This document shows positions 1 through 8,877 of a DNA stretch of 64,000 nucleotides, piece by piece; positions within the stretch are counted from its first letter, which is position 1; each line of letters starts with the position of its first letter. A model generated the notes under the pieces. That model saw only the letters and a list, made by a program, of their open reading frames with translations, searched no databases and was not told the DNA's origin. Where the stretch lies: NCBI RefSeq assembly GCF_022437945.1, contig NZ_CP092535.1, positions 2,046,001 through 2,110,000 on the forward strand, in the 5' to 3' direction. A program made the translations under genes and the position numbers. The stretch comes from Nocardioides sp. TF02-7 (GTDB lineage: Bacteria > Actinomycetota > Actinomycetes > Propionibacteriales > Nocardioidaceae).

Positions 1-646
1 CTGCTCGACCTCCACGGCCACGGCGACCGGCTGTGGATCGTCGCCTCCAACGGCTCGGTGCTGGTGCGCTACCCGCCGCTGGAGATCGTGCACGAGGAGA
101 CATTCGACGCGGCCCCCGCCGTGCACGCCGTCCTGCAGCGGCACCCCCGATGCCCTGGTGGCGATCGAGGAGCGCGGGATCGGCTACCGGGTCTCGGCTC
201 CGTTCCCCGAGGGTGAGCTGGGCGGCGAGCTGATCGTCACCGAGCTCGAGGACCTGGTCTCGGCGCCGGTCAGCCGGGTGATCATCCGCGACCCGCAGGC
301 GACGGCGGAGGACTTCGTGCAGATGGCCGAGGAGCTCGGCCTCCACGGCACCGACTACGTCGTCGGCTGGACCGCCTGGCTCGACCTGGCGGCCAAGGGC
401 GTGTCGAAGGCGTCGGGCCTCCAGTACGTCGTCGAGCGGCTCGGGCTCACCGCCGACGACGTGCTCGCGATCGGCGACGGCCGCAACGACGTCGAGATGC
501 TCGCCTGGGCCGGCCGCGGGGTGGCGATGGGCCAGGCGGTGCAGGAGGTCATCGACGCCGCCGACGACGTCGCCGGCACGGTCGACGAGGACGGCGCCGC
601 GGTGGAGCTGTCGCGGTGGTTCCCCGCCCCGGAGGCGGTCGCGTGA
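1..646 (+). CDS. HAD-superfamily (Cof-like) hydrolase, 5'-truncated by the window edge
   Basis: This is the C-terminal part of a Cof-like HAD hydrolase, a metal-dependent phosphatase of small phosphorylated metabolites; its start lies outside the window. The late HAD motifs are visible: the lysine in KGVSKASGL and the acidic pair in GDGRNDVEML. Bases 1 to about 145 read in frame 1 and the rest in frame 2. Dropping one C from the run near 145-149 joins them (LQRHPDALVAIEE), so a single inserted base splits an otherwise normal protein. Its TGA stop overlaps the GTG start of the next gene. The substrate cannot be told from sequence. Confidence 0.85.
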   Translation, partial: CSTSTATATGCGSSPPTARCWCATRRWRSCTRRHSTRPPPCTPSCSGTPDALVAIEERGIGYRVSAPFPEGELGGELIVTELEDLVSAPVSRVIIRDPQATAEDFVQMAEELGLHGTDYVVGWTAWLDLAAKGVSKASGLQYVVERLGLTADDVLAIGDGRNDVEMLAWAGRGVAMGQAVQEVIDAADDVAGTVDEDGAAVELSRWFPAPEAVA

Positions 647-1431
647 CCCGCGGCCGCTGGCAGCGGGCCGGGCGATCTGTTGAGATGTCCCCGATGTCCT
701 CGATGTCCCGGCCGCTCGGCCTCCTGCCGCTGCTGCTGCTCGCCGCGACGGCCACGATCGGCGTGACGTCGACACCGGGCGCCACGGCGACCGAGGTCGG
801 GTCGTCGGTCGCGGCGGCCGACAGCTGCCGACCGCTCGACCTCGACGACCCGCGCACCGTCGACGTCGAGGAGGTCCGGGCCCGGGCCGAGGCGGCGACC
901 GTCGTGTTCGCGGGCGAGGTCGCGGCCGTCACGTCCCGCGACCGCGACACCCCGGGTGCGTCCCCGGACGCACCGGGTTCGTCCGCGCCGGGTGACGACC
1001 GGGCCGGCGACACCACCTGGCGCCACTCCGTGCGGGTGGGCGTCGTCTTCCGCGGCGACGTCGACCGGCGCCGCCCGGTCGAGGTGGTCACCACCGACGC
1101 CGGCCAGGACGCGGTGGGGCGGCTGCGCCGCGGCGCGACGTACCTCTTCTTCGCCGAGGGCGACCCGGCCACCGGGCCGGTGACCGTGGGCGCCTGCGGC
1201 GGCGCCACCCGCCTCGGCGGCGGTCTCACGTCGCGGTTGCGCAACGTCCTCGCCGAGGCGCTGCGGGAGCAGCCGGCGTCGGACGCGGCACCCGACGTGG
1301 AGCTGAGCGAGCCGGAGGGCGCGGATGAGGCGCCGTCGTTGACCCGGCTCGCCGCGCCCGGTCTCGCCGCGGTGATCGTCGGCGTGCTCGGCCTGGCGCT
1401 GCTCGCCCGGGTCGGACGCCGGGGCGTCTAG
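643..1431 (+). CDS. Secreted, C-terminally membrane-anchored protein, possibly NTR/TIMP-like
   Basis: The protein has about 262 residues from GTG 643, which overlaps the upstream stop; ATG 685 is an alternative start directly before the signal peptide. It has an N-terminal hydrophobic segment (LGLLPLLLLAATATIGV), a central domain beginning at CRPLDLDDPRTV with a second cysteine in VGACGGATR, and a C-terminal helix (LAAVIVGVLGLALLARV) followed by Arg residues. The pattern of FAGEV, VFRGDV and GATYLFFA between two cysteines resembles the OB-fold NTR/TIMP-like exported proteins of actinobacteria; this is pattern resemblance only. It probably sits on the outer face of the membrane. Function unknown. 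Confidence 0.7.
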   Translation: MTRGRWQRAGRSVEMSPMSSMSRPLGLLPLLLLAATATIGVTSTPGATATEVGSSVAAADSCRPLDLDDPRTVDVEEVRARAEAATVVFAGEVAAVTSRDRDTPGASPDAPGSSAPGDDRAGDTTWRHSVRVGVVFRGDVDRRRPVEVVTTDAGQDAVGRLRRGATYLFFAEGDPATGPVTVGACGGATRLGGGLTSRLRNVLAEALREQPASDAAPDVELSEPEGADEAPSLTRLAAPGLAAVIVGVLGLALLARVGRRGV

Positions 1432-1463
1432 CCGGTCCCGCCGGCCCGGCGGGGGGCGGGTGC

Positions 1464-2077
1464 TCAGAGGTACATGCCCCCCGGTGCTCGACGGGCCTTC
1501 CTCGCCCTGCCCCGGCTGCTGCTGGGGCGGCTGCTGACCGGGTACGCCGGGCTGCATCCCCTGCGGCAGCGCCCGCCGGATCTGCTCGAACTGGGCACGG
1601 GCCGCCATCTGCTGGGCGTAGATCGCGGTCTGGATGCCGTGGAACAGGCCCTCGAGCCAACCCACCAGCTGGGCCTGCGCGATCCGCAGCTCGGCCTCGG
1701 ACGGCGCGCTCTCCTCGAACGGCAGCGACAGCCGCTCGAGCTCCTCGACCAGCTCGGGTGCGAGGCCGGCCTCGAGCTCCTTGATCGAGGACTGGTGGAT
1801 CTCGCGCAGCCGCTGACGGCTCGCCTCGTCGAGCGGCGCGGACTTCACCTCCTCGAGGAGCTGGCGGATCATGCTGCCGATCCGCATCACCTTGGCGGGC
1901 TGCTCGACCAGGTCGGTGAGCGCGCGCTCGCTCTCCTCGTCGCCGTCGCCCTCCTGGCCGGCCGCGCCCGCGGCCGCGACCTGGGACGGCACCGCGGCGA
2001 CCGGCTGGCCGTCGGGGCCGATGACGATGATGCGCTGCTCGCCCTCGGGGGCCGGACTGCTCGGGAGGCTGGGTCAT
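1464..2077 (-). CDS. bpa: Bacterial proteasome activator Bpa (PafE)
   Basis: Bpa is an ATP-independent ring activator of the actinobacterial 20S proteasome and opens its gate with a C-terminal GxYL tail. The helical core is recognisable (KVMRIGSMIRQLLEEVKSAP, LSLPFEESAPSEAELRIAQA, LVGWLEGLFHGIQTAI). Two single-base insertions break the frame. One, at the G run 2047-2051, separates MTQPPEQSGP from EGEQRIIVIGPDGQPVAAVP. The other, at the C run 1477-1482, hides the end; removing one C gives TGGMYL and a stop at 1464-1466, which restores the gate-opening tail. Transcribed leftward from ATG 2077. The Bpa assignment is firm. Confidence 0.93.
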
Positions 2078-2111
2078 GGTTCCGACTCTAGTCAGGGGGC
2101 CGCAGCCGCGC

Positions 2112-3091
2112 TCAGGTGGTGAGCAGCACCTTCCCGGTGTGGCCGCTCTCCTCGACCAGCCGGTGGGCGTCGGCGACCCGCTCAAGGGGCAGCCGCTCGT
2201 GCACGACCGGCCGCACCCGGCCCTCGGCGACGAGCGGCCAGACGTGCTCGACGACCGAGCGGCAGATCGCGGCCTTGCCGTCCACGGGGCGGGAGCGCAG
2301 CGCGGTCGCGATGACGGCGCCGCGCTTGGCCAGCAGCTTGCTGATGTCGAGCTCGGCCTTCACGCCGCCCTGCATGCCGATGATCACCAGCCGGCCCCTC
2401 GTCCGCCAGCGCGGCCACGTTGCGGGCGAGGTACTTCGCGCCCATGTTGTCGAGCACCACGTCGGCGCCGTGGCCGTCGGTGCGCGAGCGGACGACCTCG
2501 ACGAAGTCGTCCTCGCGGTAGTCGATCGCCACCTCCGCCCCCAGGTCGACGCAGAGCTGCCGCTTCTCGGCGGTGCCGGCGGTCGTGAACACCCGGGCGC
2601 CGGTCGCGGCGGCCAGCTGGATGGCCATCGTGCCGATCCCGCCGGCGCCGCCGTGCACGAGGAACACGTCGCCCGGGCGCAGCCCGGCGACCATGAAGAC
2701 GTTGGACCACACGGTGCAGGCCACCTCGGGGGAGCGCGGCCGCGGTCACCAGGTCGACGCCGTCCGGCAGCGGCATCAGCTGGCCCTCCGGTACGACGAC
2801 CCGGGTGGCGTAGCCGCCGCCCGCGAGCAGCGCGCAGACCGGCGTACCGACCTCCCAGGTGGTGACGCCCTCGCCGACCGCGGCCACCGTGCCGCTGCAC
2901 TCGAGCCCGAGGACGTCGGAGGCACCCGGGGGCGGCGGGTAGAACCCCTGCCGCTGGAGCAGGTCGGCCCGGTTGACGGCGGTCGCCGCCACGTCGACCA
3001 GGACCTCGCCCGGACCCGGCTCGGGGTCGGGCAGCTCGGCGATGGACAGGACCTCGGGCCCACCAGGACCGCTGACGGTGACGGCACGCAT
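2112..3091 (-). CDS. Zinc-independent quinone oxidoreductase (MDR superfamily)
   Basis: This is an NAD(P)H:quinone oxidoreductase-like medium-chain dehydrogenase of about 325 residues. The GroES-like N-terminal domain reads MRAVTVSGPGGPEVL to NRADLLQRQGFYPPPPG. The Rossmann domain holds VFLVHGGAGGIGTMAIQLA and the AIDYREDDF region, and the C-terminus ends in HTGKVLLTT. Zinc-binding cysteines are absent, as expected for the quinone reductase branch. Two +1 shifts, at the G run 2728-2732 (ALPEVACTVW) and near 2396-2399 (ALADEGRLVIIG), split it into three frames that join cleanly. Cytosolic. The gene lies head-to-tail after bpa, about 34 bp upstream of the bpa start. Confidence 0.9.
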
Positions 3092-3149
3092 GGGCCCAGT
3101 GTGCCGGTGCCGGTCGTCGGGGTGTGCCGGGGCTACCGGCGGACGGGTC

Positions 3150-3483
3150 TCAGACGACCGCGTCCTCCTCTTCCTCCTCGCTGAGGTCGAGCTCGTCGAT
3201 CTCCTCGATCTCGAGGTCGTCGTCGTCATCGGCCGTGGCGCCGGGCGGGCGGTCCCAGGCCTCCGCGAGCCTCCTGCACCTGGGCGGCGAGCCGCTCGAT
3301 GGTGTCGGGTCCCGCGTCGCGGGCCCCGGCGGCCACCCCCAGCAGGAACGTGGTGACCGGTCCGGCCACCGGGTGCACGTTGTCGTGCGCCACCTGCGCG
3401 AGGTCCCCCAGCAGGCCCTCGTCGGCCTCGGAGTCGACGTCGAGGAGGTCGCACAGCTCGTCGATCCAGTCGTGGAGGTTCAC
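3150..3483 (-). CDS. DUF6457 domain protein with acidic tail
   Basis: A small protein of about 110 residues starting at GTG 3483 (VNLHDWIDELCDLLDVD). It matches what I know of DUF6457, a helical domain often found beside or fused to MobA-like nucleotidyltransferases; its biochemical role is not established. A +1 shift near 3270 moves the end into the frame AWDRPPGATADDDDDLEIEE and a run of Asp/Glu ending EEEEDAVV. It follows the MobA-like gene by about 50 bp on the same strand, so the two are probably cotranscribed. Confidence 0.75.
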
Positions 3484-3536
3484 CGTCCCAGAGTGACCAC
3501 GCACCGGCCTCTCTGACAAGACCCAGATCCTCCCGG

Positions 3537-4129
3537 TCACCCGTCGTCGGGCGATTCCTCTGCCAGCTCGCGCAGGTCGGCCCACGAGTCGACGTCGCGG
3601 TGCTCCCCGCCGACGGCGGCGACGTCGACGAGGTCGAGCCGTTCGAGGAGGGAGCGCAGGGAGGCGCCGTGCCGCTCCTCGAGCCCCGGGGCCACCGCGT
3701 CGAGACGACCGGTGTCGACGACGAACGCCAGCTGCCTCCGGCCGTCGTCATCGACCAGCACGGCGCCGTCGTGGCCGGTGCCGGCGTCCTTGAGCCTGCG
3801 GATCGTGCCCGCCGAGAGGTTCGGCATGTCGACGGCGACCACCGCGAGCCAGGGCACCGACCGCAGCAGCGCCGCGCGCCCGGTCAGCAGGCCGGCGACC
3901 GGCCCGCCGAACCGGGGGGTCCTCGACGACGAACGTCACCGGGCGGTCGGTCGGCACCTGCGGGGCCGACGACGACGACCTCGGCGGCGTCGACCACGGC
4001 GTCGAGCGCGTGCTCGAGGAGGGTGCGGCCGCGGACCTCGATGCCTGCCTTGTCGAAGCCGCCGAGCCGGGAGCCCCGGCCGCCGGCCAGCACGACGGCG
4101 GCGAAGGGGGTGAGGCCGGGCTCGATCAC
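3537..4129 (-). CDS. MobA-like molybdenum cofactor guanylyltransferase
   Basis: A NTP-transferase of the MobA family, about 195 residues, which normally transfers GMP to molybdopterin. The N-terminal nucleotide-binding signature AAVVLAGGRGSRLGGFDKAG is clear, followed by a hydrophobic strand (EVVVVGP) and, after two shifts, VAVDMPNLSAGTIRRL. The shifts lie near 3965 and in the G run 3914-3919; corrected, the middle reads QVPTDRPVTFVVEDP then GFGGPVAGLLTG. I chose GTG 4129 because the family motif begins about 13 residues later. The C-terminal Asp and Glu region ends in AEESPDDG. Cofactor specificity is inferred from family and the DUF6457 neighbour. Confidence 0.82.
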
Positions 4130-4193
4130 GTCGCGAGTCTCCGCAGGGCCCGGCGGCTCCCGCCGGCACCGGCCGGGCTGGCACGCTGGAGGG

Positions 4194-5003
4194 GTGACCG
4201 ACACCACCGCCGACACCACCGCCGACACCGGCCGTCTCCGCGTGGCCCTCGTCCAGGCCGCCTCCGGCCTCGAGCCGGACGCCAACCGCGCCGCCCTCGA
4301 CCGGCTGGCGCCGCGCGACGCCGACCTAGTCGCGTTCCCCGAGGCGTTCGCGCGCGACTTCGGCGAGGCCGGCTCCGACGTCAGTGCGTACGCCGAACCG
4401 GTCGACGGCCCGTTCGCGACCGAGGTGGCGCGGGTGGCGGGCGACCGCGGCTGCACGGTCGTCGCCGGGATGTTCGAGCGGAGCGCCGACCCGCAGCGGC
4501 CGTTCAACACGCTCGTCGTCCGCGGTGCCGCCGAGGCCGACTACCGCAAGGTGCATCTCTACGACTCGTTCGGCTACCGCGAGTCCGACCGGCTCACGCC
4601 CGGTCCGGTCGAGCCGTGCGTGGTCGAGGTGAGCGGCTGGCGGGTCGGCCTGATGACCTGCTACGACCTGCGCTTCCCCGAGCTCGCCCGCCGTCTCGTC
4701 GACGCCGGTGCGGAGCTGATCGTGGTGCCGGCCGCGTGGGTGGCGGGGCCGCGGAAGGTGCGGCACTGGCAGACGCTGGTCACGGCGCGGGCGGTGGAGA
4801 ACACCGTCTACGTCGCCGCGGTCGGCCAGCCGGCGCCGCGCTACACCGGCCACTCGATGGTCGTCGACCCGCTCGGCGACGTGGTGGCCGACGCGGACGG
4901 GGGAGCACCCGACCAGCCGGTCGTCGTGGCCGCCGAGCTGGACCGTGCGGTCCTCGCCGAGGCCCGTCGTACCAACCCCTCGCTCGCCAACCGCCGTCTG
5001 TAG
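4194..5003 (+). CDS. Carbon-nitrogen hydrolase (nitrilase superfamily)
   Basis: An intact 269-residue nitrilase-superfamily amidohydrolase. The Glu-Lys-Cys triad is visible: Glu in LVAFPEAFARDF, Lys in DYRKVHLYDSFG and Cys in LMTCYDLRFPELARR. Length and motifs match the Nit/omega-amidase type, which hydrolyses small omega-amides such as deaminated glutathione or 2-oxoglutaramate. The start is GTG 4194, just after a GGAGGG-like site. Its promoter region is shared with the divergent MobA-like gene (start 4129), 64 bp away. The TAG stop is also the first half of a TAGGCT -10 element for the next gene. Exact substrate unknown. Confidence 0.88.
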   Translation: MTDTTADTTADTGRLRVALVQAASGLEPDANRAALDRLAPRDADLVAFPEAFARDFGEAGSDVSAYAEPVDGPFATEVARVAGDRGCTVVAGMFERSADPQRPFNTLVVRGAAEADYRKVHLYDSFGYRESDRLTPGPVEPCVVEVSGWRVGLMTCYDLRFPELARRLVDAGAELIVVPAAWVAGPRKVRHWQTLVTARAVENTVYVAAVGQPAPRYTGHSMVVDPLGDVVADADGGAPDQPVVVAAELDRAVLAEARRTNPSLANRRL

Positions 5004-5014
5004 GCTGACCGCCC

Positions 5015-6052
5015 GTGTCCCGCCGCAGCCCGACCCGCGCCGAGCGGCGAGTGGCGGGCGTGGAGCGACGCGTCGCGCGGATCGCCGCGTCCCCGCTGCC
5101 GGTCGTCACGTGGCTGGTCCTGGTCGCTGCCGCGACCGCGTGCCTGGTCTGCGCGATGCTGCCCGTCGGCCCGGCGTGGCTCGGCCCGGCGGGTGCGGTG
5201 ACGGTGACCGGCACTTACGCGTGGGCGCTGGCGGCGCGGACGGGCGGGCGGCCGGTTGTGTTCGGCACGCTCGCCCTCGCCCTCGGGCTGGCCACGGTGC
5301 TGACCGACCAGCAGGTGCTCGAGACCGGTGCGGCGGTGCTGACGGCGGCGGTCGCCGGCGTGCTCGGGGTGATGTCCACGGTGCCGGCCAAGGGCTTCCC
5401 CGCGGCTGTCCGCGAGTGCCTGGTCGCGCTCGTGATCGCCGCGGTCGGCGCGATGGCCGCGGTCGGCTACGAGCCGACGATCGACGTGCTCCGCTTCGAG
5501 TACGCCGGCCTCGGGCTGGCGCTGCTCGGCGCCGTCGTGCTGGTCTTCCGGCTCGGCGCCGGCCTCCACGGGCTGGGTCGCCGCGGGCTGATCGTCGTCG
5601 CGGTGGGCGCGGTGCTGCTGGCGGCGAGCCTGCTCTACGCCGAGCTGCTGCGCCGCTACGGCTCGACCGGGCTCGTCGACTCGCTGGTCGCGCGGGTGCA
5701 GTGGAGCCGTCAGGAGCTGGGCGCGTTCCCGCGCCCGATCATCGCCGTGCTCGGCGTACCGGCCCTGGCTTACGGCTGCCACATGCGCGCCCGGCGCCGG
5801 CAGGGCTGGTGGGTGTGCGCGTTCGGCGTCGCGGCGACGGCGCCGGTGGCGACGTCGCTCGGCAACCCGGCGGTGGAGCTGCGCGAGGTCGTGCTCTCGC
5901 CGCTCTACGCGCTCGTGGTGGGCCTGGTGCTGGCGTTCGTGATCATCCGGCTCGACCTCGCGCTGACCGGCAACCGCGGCCGGCGGAGCCGGGTCGCCGA
6001 GCAGGCCGCGGCCGTGCGACCGGAGCCGCGGCGCACCGCGCCGCTGCTGTGA
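5015..6052 (+). CDS. Polytopic membrane protein of unknown function
   Basis: A 345-residue integral membrane protein starting at GTG 5015, seven to eight bases after a TAGGCT element, so probably leaderless. It has about eight hydrophobic segments, for example VVTWLVLVAAATACLVCAML, LVALVIAAVGAMAAVGY, LIVVAVGAVLLAASLLYAEL and VVGLVLAFVIIRLDLAL. The N-terminus is basic (RRSPTRAERRVAGVERRVAR) and the tail is Arg-rich, suggesting both ends are cytoplasmic. No catalytic motif or known transporter signature could be seen. Confidence 0.75.
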   Translation: MSRRSPTRAERRVAGVERRVARIAASPLPVVTWLVLVAAATACLVCAMLPVGPAWLGPAGAVTVTGTYAWALAARTGGRPVVFGTLALALGLATVLTDQQVLETGAAVLTAAVAGVLGVMSTVPAKGFPAAVRECLVALVIAAVGAMAAVGYEPTIDVLRFEYAGLGLALLGAVVLVFRLGAGLHGLGRRGLIVVAVGAVLLAASLLYAELLRRYGSTGLVDSLVARVQWSRQELGAFPRPIIAVLGVPALAYGCHMRARRRQGWWVCAFGVAATAPVATSLGNPAVELREVVLSPLYALVVGLVLAFVIIRLDLALTGNRGRRSRVAEQAAAVRPEPRRTAPLL

Positions 6053-6077
6053 CTTCGCCGTACCGCGCGGTAACCCT

Positions 6078-6091
6078 TAGCGTCGCGTCCC
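6078..6091 (+). promoter_or_regulatory. Leaderless-type promoter element (TAGCGT) of the biotinyl protein gene
   Basis: TAGCGT at 6078-6083 lies eight bases before ATG 6092 with no Shine-Dalgarno between, the arrangement of actinobacterial leaderless transcripts. The same layout occurs before several other genes in the window. Confidence 0.45.
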
Positions 6092-6316
6092 ATGGGCACT
6101 GCTACGGCTGAGATCCGCGCCGAGATGGTCGCGAACGTCCTGTCGGTCGACGTCGCGGTCGGTGACAGCGTCGCCGTCGGCGACACGGTGCTCCTCCTGG
6201 AGTCGATGAAGATGGAGATCCCGGTGATCGCCGAGGTCGACGGCGTGGTGCGGGCGGTGAAGGTCTCCGCCGGCGACGTCGTGCAGGAGGGCGACCTGCT
6301 GGTCGAGCTGGGCTGA
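6092..6316 (+). CDS. Biotin/lipoyl attachment domain protein (stand-alone biotin carboxyl carrier)
   Basis: A 74-residue single-domain biotinyl carrier. The biotinylation motif LLLESMKMEIPV is intact, with the first Lys of MKM as the predicted biotinylated residue, placed centrally between the two half-barrels as usual. Such small carriers serve acyl-CoA or pyruvate-type carboxylase systems; no carboxylase subunit is present in this window, so its partner is elsewhere. Cytosolic. The ATG at 6092 follows a TAGCGT element, pointing to leaderless translation. Confidence 0.92.
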   Translation: MGTATAEIRAEMVANVLSVDVAVGDSVAVGDTVLLLESMKMEIPVIAEVDGVVRAVKVSAGDVVQEGDLLVELG

Positions 6317-6325
6317 GCGCCCGGC

Positions 6326-6414
<89 letters not shown>

Positions 6415-6556
6415 CGAGGGGACAGCGTCCCCGGGGCGTCGAGTGTAGAGACGTCGCGGCACCGGCGGTACGTCGGCACGCCCGGGCGCGGTCGGCTCCG
6501 AGGCCGGCTGTGGGGTCGGCTCCGGGGCCGGCCGGCCGGGCGTGTTGAATCGACCC

Positions 6557-7004
6557 GTGAGCAGCACAGCGCCCGTCGACTACCGGATGGCTCCGGTCGT
6601 GGTGGCCCGGTTCGTCGGGCTCTACCTGGTGTCGTTCGCGATCGTGATCCTCACCGCGACCTTGGTGGTCGCGGCCGTCGGGATCACGCCCGACGTGCTG
6701 GTGGTGCTGCTCGTCGTCGGCGTGGTCGGCCTCGGCGTCCTCGCCTGGTGGCTGCGGACCAGGGTGGCGGTCGTGCGCCTGACCCCGGGGGCTACCGGGT
6801 GCGGATGGTGCGCGGCGCCGGGGTGACCGAGGCCCGCTGGAGCGAGGTCGAGACCGCGGTGGCGGCGCAGCCGGGGGCGTCCAGGCCGTCGTGCTCCGTC
6901 TCCGCGACGGCCGCTCGACGACCGTGCCGGTGGCGCTGCTCGCCGCCGACAAGGACGACTTCGCGCGCGACGTCCGCGACCACCTGCGCCGCGCGTCGCG
7001 CTGA
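6557..7004 (+). CDS. Small two-helix membrane protein with cytosolic C-terminal domain
   Basis: A protein of about 148 residues starting at GTG 6557. It has two transmembrane helices (VVARFVGLYLVSFAIVILTA and VLVVLLVVGVVGLGVLAWWL) and then a soluble domain. Two +1 shifts in G runs (6786-6790 and 6872-6876) break it; corrected, the tail reads PGGYRVRMVRGAGVTEARW, then VQAVVLRLRDGRSTTVPV and ends DHLRRASR. The tail resembles a small PH-like (bPH) module often attached to two-helix anchors in actinobacteria; this is a weak inference. It lies between two tRNA-Ser genes. Confidence 0.65.
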
Positions 7005-7127
7005 CGGCGGAGCCGACCGGGCGCGGCCGGGTCGGCAGCGAGCCGGCGGGCGGTCCCGTGGGCCGATTCGGCTCGGGCAGGCGGGCCCTTGTAGCCTGTC
7101 TCCGCCGACCGGTGCTCCGGTCGGTGG

Positions 7128-7218
7128 GGAGGCGTCGCCTAGTCCGGTCTATGGCGCCCGCCTGCTAAGCGGGTTGAGGGCTCAAACCCTCTCGCGGGTT
7201 CAAATCCCGCCGCCTCCG
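7128..7218 (+). tRNA. tRNA-Ser(GCU)
   Basis: Acceptor stem GGAGGCG/CGCCTCC, anticodon loop CTGCTAA (anticodon GCT), a long variable arm and T-arm GCGGGTTCAAATCCCGC define a class II serine tRNA of 91 nt with discriminator G. A TAGCCT element lies about 30 bp upstream. Confidence 0.97.
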
Positions 7219-7407
7219 CGTCGGCCCCCGGTGAGCCCGCTCGCCGGGGGGCGTCGTCGTACCCGGCCCGGTCGGCGTACGGACGGAGTCGGGACCGATA
7301 ATTCTCCCGCCTGCGGATGGACGTTTCGGCCGCGGGGTGTTTGGGTAGTAGCGGCATGACATGTCGGCCGGGGGCCGGGCACGACCCCCGCACACCTGGA
7401 GGGTTCC

Positions 7408-7549
7408 ATGAGGGGAGATCGCACGTAGGGCCGCGCTGGTCGTGGCGGCGGTGACCGCCGTGGTCGGCCTCGGCGCGGTCGCCGCGCCGGCGCAGGCGAT
7501 GGACACCGGCTGGGGCTGCGGCGGCGCGTGCCGCGTCGCCGGGCGCTGA
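7408..7549 (+). CDS. Tiny secreted cysteine-containing peptide (46 aa, one frameshift)
   Basis: The ATG at 7408 lies six bases after a strong GGAGGG site. As written it stops after six codons; removing one G of the run at 7411-7415 opens 46 codons. They give a signal peptide (MREIARRAALVVAAVTAVVG then LGAVAAPAQA) and a short mature part, MDTGWGCGGACRVAGR, with two Cys three apart. The Ala-x-Ala cleavage site, good ribosome site and high third-position GC make it a convincing small gene. It converges on an HTH regulator across a strong terminator hairpin. Function unknown: the mature part could be a signal, a metal-binding peptide or a modified peptide. Confidence 0.6.
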
Positions 7550-7575
7550 GCGGCTCGACGCCGCAGACCAGCTGA

Positions 7576-7614
7576 GGGCCGGCCGCCCGGGGAGGCGCCC
7601 CGGGCGGTCGGCCC
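7576..7614. terminator. Bidirectional terminator hairpin
   Basis: GGGCCGGCCGCCCGGGG at 7576-7592 pairs with the GC-rich arm ending at 7614 across a four-base loop, with one mismatch. It sits between the converging peptide gene and HTH regulator gene and touches the regulator's corrected stop. Confidence 0.75.
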
Positions 7615-8653
7615 TAGTCGTCCCCCGTTCGCCGGCTCTCCCGAGCCGCGACCGTCCTCGGCGAGCTCGTTGCCCGAGATGCCGAGCTTGCCCATCGTGT
7701 AGCCGAGCTGGAACCGGGTCTCGGCGTCGTACTCCGCCTTCAGGTCGGCCACGTAGCCGGCGTAGGTGCGGGGGGCTGACCCCGAGCCGCTTCGCGCTCA
7801 CCGCGTCGGAGTGACCGGCGATGAGCATCCGGATCGTCATCGCCCGCTGCTCGGCAGCGATCTCGCGGACCGTGGTCTCCTCGGCGTTGACGAACGGCCG
7901 GCCGCGCGCCCACGCCCGCTCGAAGACGTCGATGAGGTAGGCGACGACGGCGGGCTCCCGTACGACGACCGCCGTGGCGAGCGTGTCGGCGGCCGGGATC
8001 ACCGCGGCCCGGCGGTCGACGACGATCATCCGGTTGAAGAACTCGTCGAGCGTGCGCACCTCCGCGCCGCGGGCGGTGACGGCGGCGACGTACTTCTGCG
8101 TGGTCGTGCTGCGGCGCGCGCTGTGCTGGTAGAGCGTGCGCATCCGGATGCCGCGCTCGAGCGCCTCGGTGTCGCGCAGGGCAGCGGTGGCGATCGACTG
8201 TGCGTCGCGGCCGGTCTGCGGCTGCGCGGTGAGCAGCTCCTCCTCCGCCTCGGCGACGAGCGTGGTGAGGTAGGGGTTGATCGCCTCGTTGTGCAGGTAG
8301 GTGAACGGCCCTGAGCTCTGCGCGGCCGGTGACCGGCGCCAGCTGGTCGTGATCGACTGGAACGCCCGCGCCCACCGCGCCGACTCGTCGAGCAGCCGCG
8401 CCCCCTCGGAGCTGAGCGGCGTCACCACCCGCGACTGCACATTGGCCGGCTCGAGCGCCCGCCACACGCCGTCCTGCCGGTCGAGCTGCACCAGGTTGAG
8501 CTCGGCGAGCAGGTCGAGCGCGGTCTTCGCCTGGCTGCCGTCGGCCAGCCGCTCGTCCGTCGGCGCGACGCCGCCCTCCTGCACGATCGCGTCGTACAGC
8601 TCGATCGCCTCGCGCTCGAACAGCTCGCGGTCTCCGGGCTCGTAGCCGGCCAC
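7614..8653 (-). CDS. HTH transcriptional regulator with PLD/TrmB-like sensor domain and LuxR-like C-terminus
   Basis: A protein of about 346 residues from GTG 8653, preceded by AGGAGG. The N-terminal winged-helix part (LYDAIVQEGGVAPTDERLA, ALDLLAELNLVQLDRQDGVW) reads effector-coupled DNA binding. A middle domain contains MRTLYQHSARRSTTTQKYVA and FNRMIVVDRRAAVIPAADT, typical of PLD-fold sensor domains in TrmB/LuxR-type actinobacterial regulators. The C-terminal HTH reads HSDAVSAKRLGVSPRTYAGY after correcting a +1 shift in the G run 7770-7775. A second shift at 7621-7625 gives the stop at 7614. It converges with the small secreted peptide gene. Confidence 0.8.
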
Positions 8654-8763
8654 CCCACCCTCCTGCTCTCCCGTGCCCCTCCGTCATGATCCCACAACGG
8701 GCCGATTCGGCATCGCGCCGACGCCTCGGCTATCCTCGTGCGGTCGCCCGATACGGGCGGCGG

Positions 8764-8836
8764 GCGCCTGTAGCTCAACGGATAGAGCATCTGACTACGG
8801 ATCAGAAGGTTTGGGGTTCGAATCCCTACAGGCGCG
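8764..8836 (+). tRNA. tRNA-Arg(ACG), integration target of the island
   Basis: Acceptor stem GCGCCTG/CAGGCGC, anticodon loop CTACGGA (anticodon ACG) and T-arm TGGGGTTCGAATCCCTA form a complete 73-nt arginine tRNA. Its 3' half from the anticodon loop onward is repeated at 22924-22968, so the gene was kept intact by the incoming element. Confidence 0.97.
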
Positions 8837-8839
8837 CAG
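8795..8839. repeat. attL: 45-bp direct repeat within tRNA-Arg
   Basis: The 45 bases from the anticodon loop (CTACGGATCAG) to just past the tRNA 3' end (GGCGCGCAG) are identical to 22924-22968. The copies diverge at once on both sides. With the adjacent integrase this marks the left attachment site. Confidence 0.93.
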
Positions 8840-8877
8840 ATCGGATTCACCGCATGACCTGCGCAAACAGGTTCAGA

